A stretch of 64,000 bases of DNA from an uncultured Comamonadaceae bacterium (lineage in GTDB: Bacteria; Pseudomonadota; Gammaproteobacteria; Burkholderiales; Burkholderiaceae). Under the pieces are notes generated by a model. It was not told the DNA's origin. It searched no databases and saw only the letters and a list, made by a program, of their open reading frames with translations. This document shows positions 55,686 through 63,896 of the stretch, piece after piece. A program made the translations under genes and the position numbers. The number at the start of each line of letters is the position of its first letter. Positions within the stretch are counted from its first letter, which is position 1. The stretch covers positions 1 to 64,000 of the forward strand of contig CAMLSD010000008.1 of NCBI GenBank assembly GCA_946482595.1. The letters run 5' to 3'.

Positions 55686-56300
55686 TCAGGCTGCCGCAGC
55701 GCGGGTATAGCTTTCGATCAGGCGCTCATAGGCGGCCCAGGCCCGGTCACAGGCCCGAGGGTCACGCATGAAACGCGCGTCGCGCATCAGGGCAATGAAC
55801 AGGCCGTCGAGCTCGAACACGAGCTGTTCGGCGTCCGTCTTGGCGGGCAACTGGCCGGCATCGATGGCCTGGATCACGGTGCGCTTGAGCGTGGCACGCC
55901 AGCGCATCACGCCGTCCAGCAGCAGGTCGCGCAGCGGCCCTTCGCGGTCGTCGAACTCGAACGCGCCGGCGCAGTAGATGCAGCCGTAGCGGATCTCGAC
56001 CTCCTCGGCCCGCTTCAGCCACAGCCGCATGATCGCGTTCAGGCGCGGCAGGCCACGCGGCTCGCGCATCGCCGGCAGGAACACGTCCTGCAGGAAGCGG
56101 CGGTCGTATTCCTCGATCACCGCGCGCTGCAGGGCCTCGCGCGAGCCGATGCGGGAGAACACGCCACTCTTGGACAAACCCAGCCGCTTGGCGACCTCGC
56201 CGATGGTCAGGCTCTCCAGCCCGTCGGTCGCGGCCATCATCAGGGCCGTGTCCAGGATGGCGGTGCGGGTGAGTTCGCTGCGACTGGTTTTCGCTTCCAT
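55686..56300 (-). CDS. TetR/AcrR-family repressor
   Basis: The 204-residue regulator starts at MEAKTSRSELTRTAILD (56300). The helix-turn-helix is at about 10-55 (SLTIGEVAKRLGLSKSGVFSRIGSREALQRAVIEEY). The ligand-binding part contains YGCIYCAGAFEFDDREGPLRDLLL, with two cysteines spaced CIYC. It most likely represses itself and the downstream small protein/hydrolase operon through the shared operator. Confidence 0.92.
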   Translation of the reverse strand: MEAKTSRSELTRTAILDTALMMAATDGLESLTIGEVAKRLGLSKSGVFSRIGSREALQRAVIEEYDRRFLQDVFLPAMREPRGLPRLNAIMRLWLKRAEEVEIRYGCIYCAGAFEFDDREGPLRDLLLDGVMRWRATLKRTVIQAIDAGQLPAKTDAEQLVFELDGLFIALMRDARFMRDPRACDRAWAAYERLIESYTRAAAA

Positions 56301-56304
56301 GGAC

Positions 56305-56334
56305 TGCAATTTAGCACGACCGTCCGAAATTGCA
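56305..56334. promoter_or_regulatory. Autoregulatory operator of the TetR gene
   Basis: Perfect outer arms TGCAATTT (56305-56312) and AAATTGCA (56327-56334) enclose a GCACGACCGTCCG core that matches the operator at 55595-55610. It lies 5 bases upstream of the TetR ATG, overlapping the promoter. Confidence 0.75.
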
Positions 56335-56350
56335 AGCCCGACTCGAAAAT

Positions 56351-57136
56351 TCACCACCGGCCCAGCACGCCGGCCTCCTCGTCGGGCGTCAGGATCCGCC
56401 CGGGCGCCGTCCGCTCGACCAGCGCATCGAATTCTGCCAGCCCCGCGCTGGCCGGCCGGTAGTCGGGCGAGCCGGCCCCACCGGACGGCTGGGCCAGCAC
56501 GACACGCGGCTGCCAGTGCCCGGCCGGGTCACGGCAGGCCAGCACACGCCAGGCCTCGGCGTCGCCGGCGGCCACATCGGTGTATTCGCGGCAATGCCCG
56601 CCCGAGGCCAGCGCGATCGTCGCAAACGGCGTGATGGTGCGCTGGCGTGAGGTGTCGCCGATGAGCACCGGGGTGCTGCTGGGCGTGCGGTCGAGCACCG
56701 CCTGCGGCAGGCTCGCCCAGGCGGCTGCCGCACGGGCGGGTTCGTCGGCGGGCGGCCCGGCCAGTCGGGGTCCGAGCAGGCCCAGCAGCACCCCGACGGC
56801 AAGTCCGGCCAGGCCGGTGGCCCCGGCAACGCGCCAGGACCGCAGCCACTGCCGCCATGACGGCCCCCCCGCTGTGCGCGGGGTCGGCCGCGGCGTCGTC
56901 AGCAGTTCGGTGCGCAACGCCTCCAGCCGGTCGGGCAGCGGCTCGTGCAGGGTGTCGTCCAGCAGGCGAAGGTGCCGGCGGGTCAGCGCAAAGGCCTCGA
57001 CCCGGCGGCGCGCCTCGTCATCGTGCATCAGGCGCTGGCGCACCAGCGCCGCCTCGTCGGGCGGCAGGCGATCATCGGCGTAGGCCATCAGGCATTCGTC
57101 CGAGAGCGCCGGGCCCGTGGGTTCGATCGGTGTCAT
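56351..57136 (-). CDS. Anti-sigma factor for the adjacent ECF sigma
   Basis: The 261-residue protein has an N-terminal anti-sigma domain (LSDECLMAYADDRLPPDEAALVRQRLMHDDEARRRVE), a membrane segment near 105-125 (VAGATGLAGLAVGVLLGLLG), and a periplasmic part with GHCREYTDV and HWQPRVVLAQP. The N-terminus begins MTPIEPTGP at 57136, overlapping the sigma stop by four bases. It should sequester the sigma factor. Confidence 0.88.
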   Translation of the reverse strand: MTPIEPTGPALSDECLMAYADDRLPPDEAALVRQRLMHDDEARRRVEAFALTRRHLRLLDDTLHEPLPDRLEALRTELLTTPRPTPRTAGGPSWRQWLRSWRVAGATGLAGLAVGVLLGLLGPRLAGPPADEPARAAAAWASLPQAVLDRTPSSTPVLIGDTSRQRTITPFATIALASGGHCREYTDVAAGDAEAWRVLACRDPAGHWQPRVVLAQPSGGAGSPDYRPASAGLAEFDALVERTAPGRILTPDEEAGVLGRW

Positions 57137-57651
57137 GGCTGGCCTCCCAGCATGCGGGTGAGTCGGAGTCGGGCGCGCGCCAGACGGCTCATCACGGTGC
57201 CCACCGGGATGTCCAGCGCCTGCGCGGCCTCCTGGTAGCTGTGATCCTCGACGCACACCAGCGCCATCACGGCGCGCTGTTCGTCCGGCAGGTCGGCCAG
57301 GGCCCGCAGCACCTGCTGCAGCGACAGGCGCTGCTCGGTGACGGTGCGGCCGTCCACCCCGGCCACCGCCGCCAGCGTGTCCTCGCTGCCGTCCAGATGT
57401 CCGTCAGGGCGCACCTGCCGTGCCCGCTGCCAGTCGATCCACAGGTTCTGCATCAGGCGGAACATCCAGCTGTCCAGCCGCGTACCCGGCTCAAACTGGC
57501 CCAGGCGCGGCAGGGCCCGTTCGCAGGCCGCCTGCACCAGGTCATCGGCCTCGTCGGAGCCGGCCGTGAGGGCACGCGCAAACCGCCGCAGCCGGGGCAG
57601 CAGCGCCGCCAGCTCGCGGCGCAGGTCGGTGGGATCGTTCGGTGCGTGCAT
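57133..57651 (-). CDS. ECF sigma factor
   Basis: The 172-residue sigma factor has region 2 (LLPRLRRFARALTAGSDEADDLVQAACERAL, WMFRLMQNLWIDWQRARQV) and region 4 (LADLPDEQRAVMALVCVEDHSYQEAAQALDIPVGTVMSRLARARLRL). The start MHAPNDPTDLRREL is at 57651; MDRM at 57660 is an alternative. It is followed by its anti-sigma gene (ATGA) and is divergent from a secreted subtilase. A GGGAATA-N16-CGTTG motif lies 27 bases upstream and may be its own promoter. Confidence 0.92.
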   Translation of the reverse strand: MHAPNDPTDLRRELAALLPRLRRFARALTAGSDEADDLVQAACERALPRLGQFEPGTRLDSWMFRLMQNLWIDWQRARQVRPDGHLDGSEDTLAAVAGVDGRTVTEQRLSLQQVLRALADLPDEQRAVMALVCVEDHSYQEAAQALDIPVGTVMSRLARARLRLTRMLGGQP

Positions 57652-57677
57652 GCGGTCCAGGCGCCAGGTCAGGGCAA

Positions 57678-57705
57678 CAACGGATGAGCGGGCCGCCCTA
57701 TTCCC
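57678..57705 (-). promoter_or_regulatory. Candidate ECF-type promoter upstream of the sigma gene
   Basis: On the minus strand GGGAATA (57699-57705) and CGTTG (57678-57682) are separated by 16 bases, and the ATG follows 27 bases later. The GGAATA first element followed by a CGTT second element fits ECF promoters in general form. No copy is seen before the subtilase. Confidence 0.4.
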
Positions 57706-57762
57706 GGTGCGCCGAAAAAAATCGTCGCCCGTGCGGGCCGGGGCGGATGGTAGCCTCACACC

Positions 57763-59094
57763 ATGCATTCCGTCACAGCCACCCGGGTGGCCTGTCACCT
57801 CTTGCAGCGCCTTGGCCACGGGCGCCGTGCGCTGGCGCGGCTGCTGGCCCTCGTGCTGGCGCTTGGCCTGGCGCCCTGGCCACTCGAACCGGCCAACCCT
57901 TTCGGCCTGCTCGGCCCGGCCCAGGCTGACGACGACGATGATGACGACGATGACGACGACGGCGGGTCCGGCCCGGGGGCCGGCTCGGACGGGGGCCCCG
58001 CCGGGCTGGCCGTGGCCGGCGAATCGCTCAGCAGCGAAGTGCTCGCGATGGGGCTCGGTGCGACGCAGATCGCCACGCTGGAAGGCCTGGGCTACCGGGT
58101 GATCGAGCGTGCCCGCCTGGCCCGCCTGCAACTTGATGTGGTGCGGCTGCAGGAGCCGCCGGTGTGGTCGCGCCTGACGCTGCCGCGTCAGTTGCGCGAG
58201 GCGGGCCTGGAGGGGCGGCTCAGCCCCAATCATGTCTATCGGCTGGCCCAGCCGGCCTGCGAAGGCCAGCGCTGCTACGGGTTCGAAGCGGTCGGCTGGC
58301 CGATCCCGTCGAGCCCGTCCGGGTGTGGCCGCGGCCTCGTGATCGGCATGGTCGACACGGCCGTGGCGACCGGCCACCCGGCCCTGCAGGGGGCCGACGT
58401 GCGCACGCGCCGCTTTGTGGACGGGCCGGCCGCTCCCGACCACGGCACCGCGGTTGCCGGGCTGCTGGTCGGCGCCCCAGGAAGCGGTTTTCCCGGGCTG
58501 CTGCCGGGCGCTCGCCTGGTGGCCGCCGAGGTGTTCGACCGCGACTGGATCGGCCGGGCCCGCACCCATGCGTTTGCGGTGGCGCTGGCGCTCGACTGGC
58601 TGGCCACGCAGGGCGTGCGGGTGGTCAACCTGAGCTTTGCCGGCCCCGACAACCCGGTGCTGGAAGCGGCCATCCGCCGGCTGGTGGCACGCAACATCGT
58701 GGTGGCCGCGGCCGCAGGCAATGACGGCCCGAACGCCGCGCCAGCCTACCCGGCGGCTTACTCGAGCCGGGTGCCCGGTGTGCTGGCCGTGACCGCGGTG
58801 GACGTGCAGCTCTCACCCTATCGCCGCGCCAACCGGGGGGAGCACCTCGACCTGTCGGCGCCCGGCGTGGGCATCTGGACCGCCGAGGTCGAAGGCCCCG
58901 GGCGCTTCGACACCGGCACCTCGCTGGCGGCGACCTTCGTGACGGCGGCCGCCGCGACACTCGACCCGCGGCGCCGGCTCAGTGCTGCCGCGGTCGGCCA
59001 GCGGCTGGCGCAGCGGGCGCGCGACCTCGGCCCCGCCGGACGCGACCCGGTGTTCGGTCACGGCCTCGTTCAGGCCGGCGCGGCATGCCGCTGA
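57763..59094 (+). CDS. Secreted S8-family subtilisin-like serine protease
   Basis: The 443-residue protein has an Arg-containing signal region (LARLLALVLALGLAPWPL), then a run of eleven aspartates (57929-57961) and a Gly-rich linker. The peptidase domain follows from about 185. The catalytic triad is intact: Asp in IGMVDTAV, His in DHGTAVAG, Ser in GTSLAATFV; the oxyanion Asn is in AAAGNDGPN. The N-terminal 60-180 is probably a pro-region. It overlaps the next gene by 10 bases. It is divergent from the ECF sigma operon. Confidence 0.9.
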   Translation: MHSVTATRVACHLLQRLGHGRRALARLLALVLALGLAPWPLEPANPFGLLGPAQADDDDDDDDDDDGGSGPGAGSDGGPAGLAVAGESLSSEVLAMGLGATQIATLEGLGYRVIERARLARLQLDVVRLQEPPVWSRLTLPRQLREAGLEGRLSPNHVYRLAQPACEGQRCYGFEAVGWPIPSSPSGCGRGLVIGMVDTAVATGHPALQGADVRTRRFVDGPAAPDHGTAVAGLLVGAPGSGFPGLLPGARLVAAEVFDRDWIGRARTHAFAVALALDWLATQGVRVVNLSFAGPDNPVLEAAIRRLVARNIVVAAAAGNDGPNAAPAYPAAYSSRVPGVLAVTAVDVQLSPYRRANRGEHLDLSAPGVGIWTAEVEGPGRFDTGTSLAATFVTAAAATLDPRRRLSAAAVGQRLAQRARDLGPAGRDPVFGHGLVQAGAACR

Positions 59095-60317
59095 AGCCGG
59101 GCTGGCTTCGGCACATCGGTGCCGCCTGCACCGCCGTACTCCTGCACGCCGCGGCTGCATCGGCGGGCGCCAGCGACGTGCCACCCGCCCCTGCGCTCCA
59201 CGGGCTGCACGACTACCTGCTGCAGCAGGTTCAACCCGACGGGCGCTTCGTCTACCTGCGCAACGCCCAGGGCGAGATCCAGCCGGGCTACAACATGGTC
59301 CGACATGGGGGCACGATGTTCGCGCTGGCGCAGTGGCACACCGAGCGGGCATCCCCCGGCAACGCATCGGCCCTGCTGCGCACGGCCGCCTACCTGCGCC
59401 AGTGCTGCCTGGCACCGGCCGGCCCCGGTACGCTGGCGGTGTGGTCGCAGGCCGATGAACGGCCCGATGGTCAGCGCGTGGCGGCGCTGGGTGCCGCCGC
59501 GCTGGGCCTGGTCGGCCTGGTGGCGGCCCATCGCATCGACCCGGCCGCAGCGCCGCTGGACGACCTGCGCCGCCTGGGTCACTTCATCGTGTCGCTGCAG
59601 GCGGACGACGGCAGTCTGCGCTCGCGGGTGTTTGCCGATGGGCGCGCCGACAACTGGACCTCGCTGTACTACCCCGGCGAGGCAGCCCTGGCGCTGACCT
59701 GGCTGGCCGAGGTCGATGCCGCGCAGGCGCAGCACTGGCGCACGGCAGCACGGGCCGCCCTGGCCCACCTGGCCGACCAGCGACGTGGTCAGTCCGTCGT
59801 GCCGCCCGACCACTGGGCGCTGATCGCCACCGGGGCCCTGTGGTGCGCCGATGCGCGCTGGAGCGAATCCATGCGCGACACGCTCCTCACGCACGCCTGG
59901 CAGGTGGCCGCCGGCATGCTGGGCGACCAGGCCGCCGCGCTGCGCGACGGGGCCACCCCCGGCAGCTTCACGCCGGACGACCGCGCCACACCCGCGGCCA
60001 CCCGGCTGGAAGGCCTGCTGGCACTGACCGTGCTGCCCTGGCCCGCAGCACGGGCCGAAGCGCCGTTCGACCCGCAGGCCAAATTGGCACAGGCCATCGA
60101 AGCCGGGACCGCCGCACTGCGCCTGGCGATCGTGACCGACGGCCCCTGGCGCGGGGCCGTCACGCGCCACCTGGCCACGCCTCGCGGCCGCGCGTCGCCG
60201 CGCCATGGCGAGATCCGCATCGACTACGTGCAGCACGCACTGTCGGCCCTGCTGGCCGAGCAGGCGCACCGCCAGGGACGCAGCGTGTGCCCCTTGCTGC
60301 TTCCGCCACGCGGTTGA
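59085..60317 (+). CDS. Secreted helical-repeat protein of unknown function
   Basis: The 410-residue product has a signal peptide (about 1-29) and a helix-rich body like an alpha/alpha toroid: YNMVRHGGTMFALAQWH, ALLRTAAYLRQCCL, ALGAAALGLVGLVAAHRI, HFIVSLQADDGSLRSRVFADG, SLYYPGEAALALTWLAEVD and HWALIATGALW. Toroids of this kind often belong to glycoside hydrolase or lyase families, yet no catalytic pair is certain. It overlaps the subtilase by 10 bases, so the two are likely co-expressed and may act together at the cell surface. Confidence 0.75.
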   Translation: MPLKPGWLRHIGAACTAVLLHAAAASAGASDVPPAPALHGLHDYLLQQVQPDGRFVYLRNAQGEIQPGYNMVRHGGTMFALAQWHTERASPGNASALLRTAAYLRQCCLAPAGPGTLAVWSQADERPDGQRVAALGAAALGLVGLVAAHRIDPAAAPLDDLRRLGHFIVSLQADDGSLRSRVFADGRADNWTSLYYPGEAALALTWLAEVDAAQAQHWRTAARAALAHLADQRRGQSVVPPDHWALIATGALWCADARWSESMRDTLLTHAWQVAAGMLGDQAAALRDGATPGSFTPDDRATPAATRLEGLLALTVLPWPAARAEAPFDPQAKLAQAIEAGTAALRLAIVTDGPWRGAVTRHLATPRGRASPRHGEIRIDYVQHALSALLAEQAHRQGRSVCPLLLPPRG

Positions 60318-60416
60318 CCCCCGCCAGGCCGGTCGCGCCTGATTTGTAAGCAGTTGCAGCAAACCGGAATGCCGCCGCGCGGCATCCGTTGTCGGCATGT
60401 CCCCTCCAGGTGCCAC

Positions 60417-61877
60417 ATGCCTCCCCTGACTGCCCTGTCCGCCTTGCGCCCCCGACGCACGACCGCCCTGCCCGCTGCCGCGGGAGCGCTGGCCCTGGTC
60501 GGCACCGCCGCACTGGCGCACCGCTGGCCGCCGGCCGGGCTGGCGCCCGACGACAGCGTGCTGCTGGCCGTCTGGCTCGGCTGTGTGGCCGGCTGGTTGA
60601 TGGGCCGCTGGCACGAGGCGGGCGTCGCCGCCGCAGCACTGGCCCTGCTGATGGTCAGCGGCGCCCTCACGCCACAGCACCTGCGGGACGCCGTCAGCCA
60701 CGACCTGACCCTGCTGCTGGCTGCCTCGATGGTGCAGGCGCATGCAGCCCGGGCCTGTGGCCTGGACCAGCGCCTGGCCGCCGCGCTGCAGGGCGCATCG
60801 CACTTCACGGCCCTGTGCTGGCGCGTGAGCGGCCTGGCGCTGCTCAGCGCCTTTGTGGTGCCGGGCACCACGGCCCGCGCGGCGCTGTGGCGGCCGGTGC
60901 TGGGAGCCCTGGGCGAACGGCTGGGCCATCCGCGTCAGGTCGCTGCGCTGGCCGTGCTGATGCCCACGGTGGTGCTGTTGTCGGCCTGCGCCTGGCTCGG
61001 CGGTGCGGCCGCCCATGTGCTGGCAGTGGACTACCTGGCCGCCAGCCGTGCCCCGGTGCCGGGTGTGCTGGGCTGGAGCCTGATCGGCCTGCCGTTTGCC
61101 GCGCTCACCGGTGCGGCCGCCACGGTGCTGGTGCTGAAGCTGTGCGTGTCACCGGCCGAACGCCGCGCCGCACTGCGGCCACCGCCGGCCCCGGCACAGG
61201 CGCCTTGGTCGCTGCGGCAGCAGGCCGGGGTGCTGGTGATGCTGGCCACGGTCTTCGCCTGGCTGATGGCGGACTGGCACGGGCTGTCGGTCGGCACCGT
61301 GGCCGCCGTCGGCGCGGCCCTGTCCTGCCTGACCTTGCCCGGCCCAGGCGGGGCACGGACGCGGCAGGTGCTGCAAGCCGTGGACTGGCCCTGCCTGGTG
61401 TTTGTCGTCAGCACGATGGCACTGGCCCAGGCCTTTCTCGACAGTGCCGCCTCAGGCTGGGCCACCCACCGGCTGACATCGGCACTGGGTGGGCTGTCGG
61501 GTGCGGGGCAGGGCCTGGCGCTGACTGCGGCCATCGTGGTCAGCCTGCTGGCCCACCTGGTCGTGCCGTCTCGCACCGCGCGCCTGGCCGTGCTGCTGCC
61601 GTGCGTGGTGGTGCCGTTGACGGCCGGCGGCCTGCCGCCCCTGGTGGCGGTGATGGTGGTGTGCCTGGCCAGCGGCTACTGCCAGCTGAGCCCGCACGGA
61701 GCCAAGGCACTCGCCCTGTTTCGCGCCGGCAGCCAGCCGGGCTACGCCCCGCAGGACCTGCGGCGCGTGTCGCTGGCCCTGCTGCCGGTCATGGCCGTCG
61801 CGTGCGGCGCGCTGGCCCTCGTGCTGACCCTCGTGTCGGGGGCCTGGCCCGGGGCCGGCACCCCGCCGCCCCCCTGA
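60417..61877 (+). CDS. SLC13/DASS-like anion permease
   Basis: The 486-residue protein has about 11-12 hydrophobic helices. Two pseudo-repeats with Pro-containing loops are visible: FVVPGTTARAALWRPVL near residue 147 and LVVPSRTARLAVLLPCVVVPL near residue 380. This is the pattern of the SLC13/CitM superfamily, whose members carry di- or tricarboxylates or sulfate. It lies 23 bases before the glycerate kinase, so import of glycerate or a related acid is possible (inference). The ATG at 60417 is chosen; upstream in-frame ATGs also exist. Confidence 0.7.
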   Translation: MPPLTALSALRPRRTTALPAAAGALALVGTAALAHRWPPAGLAPDDSVLLAVWLGCVAGWLMGRWHEAGVAAAALALLMVSGALTPQHLRDAVSHDLTLLLAASMVQAHAARACGLDQRLAAALQGASHFTALCWRVSGLALLSAFVVPGTTARAALWRPVLGALGERLGHPRQVAALAVLMPTVVLLSACAWLGGAAAHVLAVDYLAASRAPVPGVLGWSLIGLPFAALTGAAATVLVLKLCVSPAERRAALRPPPAPAQAPWSLRQQAGVLVMLATVFAWLMADWHGLSVGTVAAVGAALSCLTLPGPGGARTRQVLQAVDWPCLVFVVSTMALAQAFLDSAASGWATHRLTSALGGLSGAGQGLALTAAIVVSLLAHLVVPSRTARLAVLLPCVVVPLTAGGLPPLVAVMVVCLASGYCQLSPHGAKALALFRAGSQPGYAPQDLRRVSLALLPVMAVACGALALVLTLVSGAWPGAGTPPPP

Positions 61878-61900
61878 TCCCGACCGGAAGGAGCAAGACC

Positions 61901-63151
61901 ATGAGCATCCGTTTGCTGATCGCCCCCAGCGGCTTCAAGGAGTGCCTGAGTGCCAGCGAGGCAGCCGAGGCGATGGCCCGCGGGGCACGCCAGGCCTGGC
62001 CCGATGCCCACATCACCACCTTGCCCATGCTCGACGGCGGCGAAGGCTTCACCATCGACCTGACGCGTGCGCTGGGCGGCCGCCTGCACTGGGTCACGGT
62101 GCAGGGCCCCTGCGGCACCGAGGTACGCGCACCGCTGGGCATGCTCGCAGCACAGACGGTCGTGCTCGACGTCGCCAGCGCCGCCGGGCTGTCGCTCGTG
62201 CCGCGCGACCAGCGCGACCCCGCGCGCACCAGCAGCCGGTGGGTCGGCCAGTTGCTGCGCGCCGCGCTCGACCTCGGCGCGCGGCGCGTGCTGGTCGGCT
62301 GCGGCGACAGCGGTGTCAACGATGGCGGCCTGGGGATGGCCCAGGCCCTGGGCGTACGTTTCACCGACAGCACCGGCCGCGAACTCGGCCCGGGGGGTGC
62401 GGCGCTGAACCAGCTGCATCAGATCGACCTGTCCGGCCTGGACCCCCGCCTGCATCGCATCCGCATCGACGTGGCCGTGAACCTGCACAACCGGCTGCTT
62501 GGCGAGCAGGGCGTCTCCAGGGTCTACGGCCCGCAAAAGGGCGCCACGCCCGAGCAGGCCCTGATGCTCGATCACGCCCTGGCCAGGCTGGCCGGCGCCA
62601 TCCGCCAGACCCTGGCGATCGACGTGGCGGCACTGGCCGGTGCGGGCGCTTCGGGCGGCCTGGGGGCGGCCCTGGTGGCCCTTGCCGGCGCACGGCTGCA
62701 TTCACGCTTCGAGCTGATCGAACAGCAGCTCGATCTGGACCGCCAGCTCGCTGCCGCCGACCTCGTGATCACCGCCGAAGGCCAGCTCGACGCCCAGTCG
62801 CTGCAGGGCAAGGTGCCCGGCGAGATCGTGCGGCGTGCGGCGCGCCACGGGGTGCCCGTGGTCGCGCTTGGCGGCAGCCTGGGTCCCGGGGCCGACACCC
62901 TGCTGGACCACGGCGCGGCGGCGCTGGCCTGCATCGCTCAGGGGCCGGCCTCGCTCGACACGGCCCTGGCGCACGGCGCCCAGTGGCTGCAAGGCACGAC
63001 GGCGCGCACGCTGGCGCTGATCCGCCTGGGGCAGCGCCTGGCGCCGCTCCCCGCCCCCCGCAAGCCCGCCTCCCCCGTCCCGATGCCCCACCCGGCCGAT
63101 GGGCCTGCGGCCGTGGCCACCCGACCATCCCCCCAACCGAAGGAGAACCTC
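61901..63151 (+). CDS. Glycerate kinase (type 2), lacking a stop before the next gene
   Basis: Glycerate 2-kinase phosphorylates D-glycerate. GGAAGGAG precedes the ATG. Motifs are LLIAPSGFKECLSASEAAEAMARGAR, TLPMLDGGEGFTIDL, GCGDSGVNDGGLGMAQALG, VYGPQKGA and ITAEGQLDAQSLQGKVPGEIVRRA. The kinase ends near residue 380 (about 63040). The frame then runs through a Pro-rich stretch with no stop into the lipoprotein gene, ending at 63883. A one-base indel in the C-rich run near 63050-63060 would restore a TGA overlapping the next ATG at 63152 as ATGA. Confidence 0.88.
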
Positions 63152-63883
63152 ATGACCTCCACATCCTCGACCTCACACCCCCTGGCCTCGCACCCCCTGG
63201 GCTCGCACTCCCTGGCGCGCCGCCTCACCCGACCGCTCCCCGCGGCGATGGTCTGCCTGAGCCTGCTGGCCTGCGGCGGCGGGGGTGACGCTGGCGCGGC
63301 CGGCGGCAGCGCACCGGCCGGGTTTCCGACGGCCTCCCAGACCGGCGCCCCGGTCCAGGCCTCGCAGCTGCCGCCCGGCCCGCCCCCTGGGGACAGCAAC
63401 ACCTACCGCTGCCGCGACGTGCGCGTGGGGGCGATCGAACTCGACACGGTGGACGTGCCCGACGGCGCACGCTGCGCGCTCGTCGGAACGCGCCTGAAGG
63501 GTTCGATCCGCGTGGGCACCAACGCCGTGCTGGAAGCCGTGGACGTGCAGGTCAACGGCAACCTGCAGGCCGAGGGGCCGCGCGACGTGTTCGTGAGCGG
63601 CAGTTCGCGGTTTGGCGGCTCGGTGCAGATCAAGCAGGGCGACAGTGCCACCGTGGTCGGCACCACGATCAACGGTGACCTGCAGTACGAGCAGATGGAG
63701 CGCGCGCTGGTGGCCGCCGGCAACCGCGTGGGCGGCAACATCCAGGTCAAGCAGAACCGCGGAGGCGTGCGCCTGCAGGACAACACCGCCGACGGCAATC
63801 TGCAGTGCCAGGCCAACGAGCCCGCGCCGGTGGGCGGCGGCAACCGCGCGGCCTCGAAGGAGGATCAGTGCGCGCAGCTGTGA
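63152..63883 (+). CDS. Beta-helix lipoprotein with repeated N-terminal SHPL segment
   Basis: The 243-residue product has GAAGGAG 7 bases upstream, so it is most likely translated on its own although the glycerate kinase frame runs into it. The N-terminus has three near-repeats (SHPLA, SHPLG, SHSLA), then a lipoprotein signal (LLAC) and a Gly/Pro linker. About 130 residues of beta-helix turns follow (GSIRVGTNAVLEAVDVQVNGNLQAEG, GSVQIKQGDSATVVG, GNIQVKQNRGGVRLQDN), ending GNLQCQANEPAPVGGGN. It is probably an exposed structural or adhesive protein; function unknown. Confidence 0.85.
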   Translation: MTSTSSTSHPLASHPLGSHSLARRLTRPLPAAMVCLSLLACGGGGDAGAAGGSAPAGFPTASQTGAPVQASQLPPGPPPGDSNTYRCRDVRVGAIELDTVDVPDGARCALVGTRLKGSIRVGTNAVLEAVDVQVNGNLQAEGPRDVFVSGSSRFGGSVQIKQGDSATVVGTTINGDLQYEQMERALVAAGNRVGGNIQVKQNRGGVRLQDNTADGNLQCQANEPAPVGGGNRAASKEDQCAQL

Positions 63884-63896
63884 GGCCGCCGTCGCA

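Noticed and set aside
57929..57961. GAC/GAT tandem repeat in the subtilase as a phase-variation switch
   Set aside because: The unit is three bases, so length changes keep the frame; it encodes an Asp run only.
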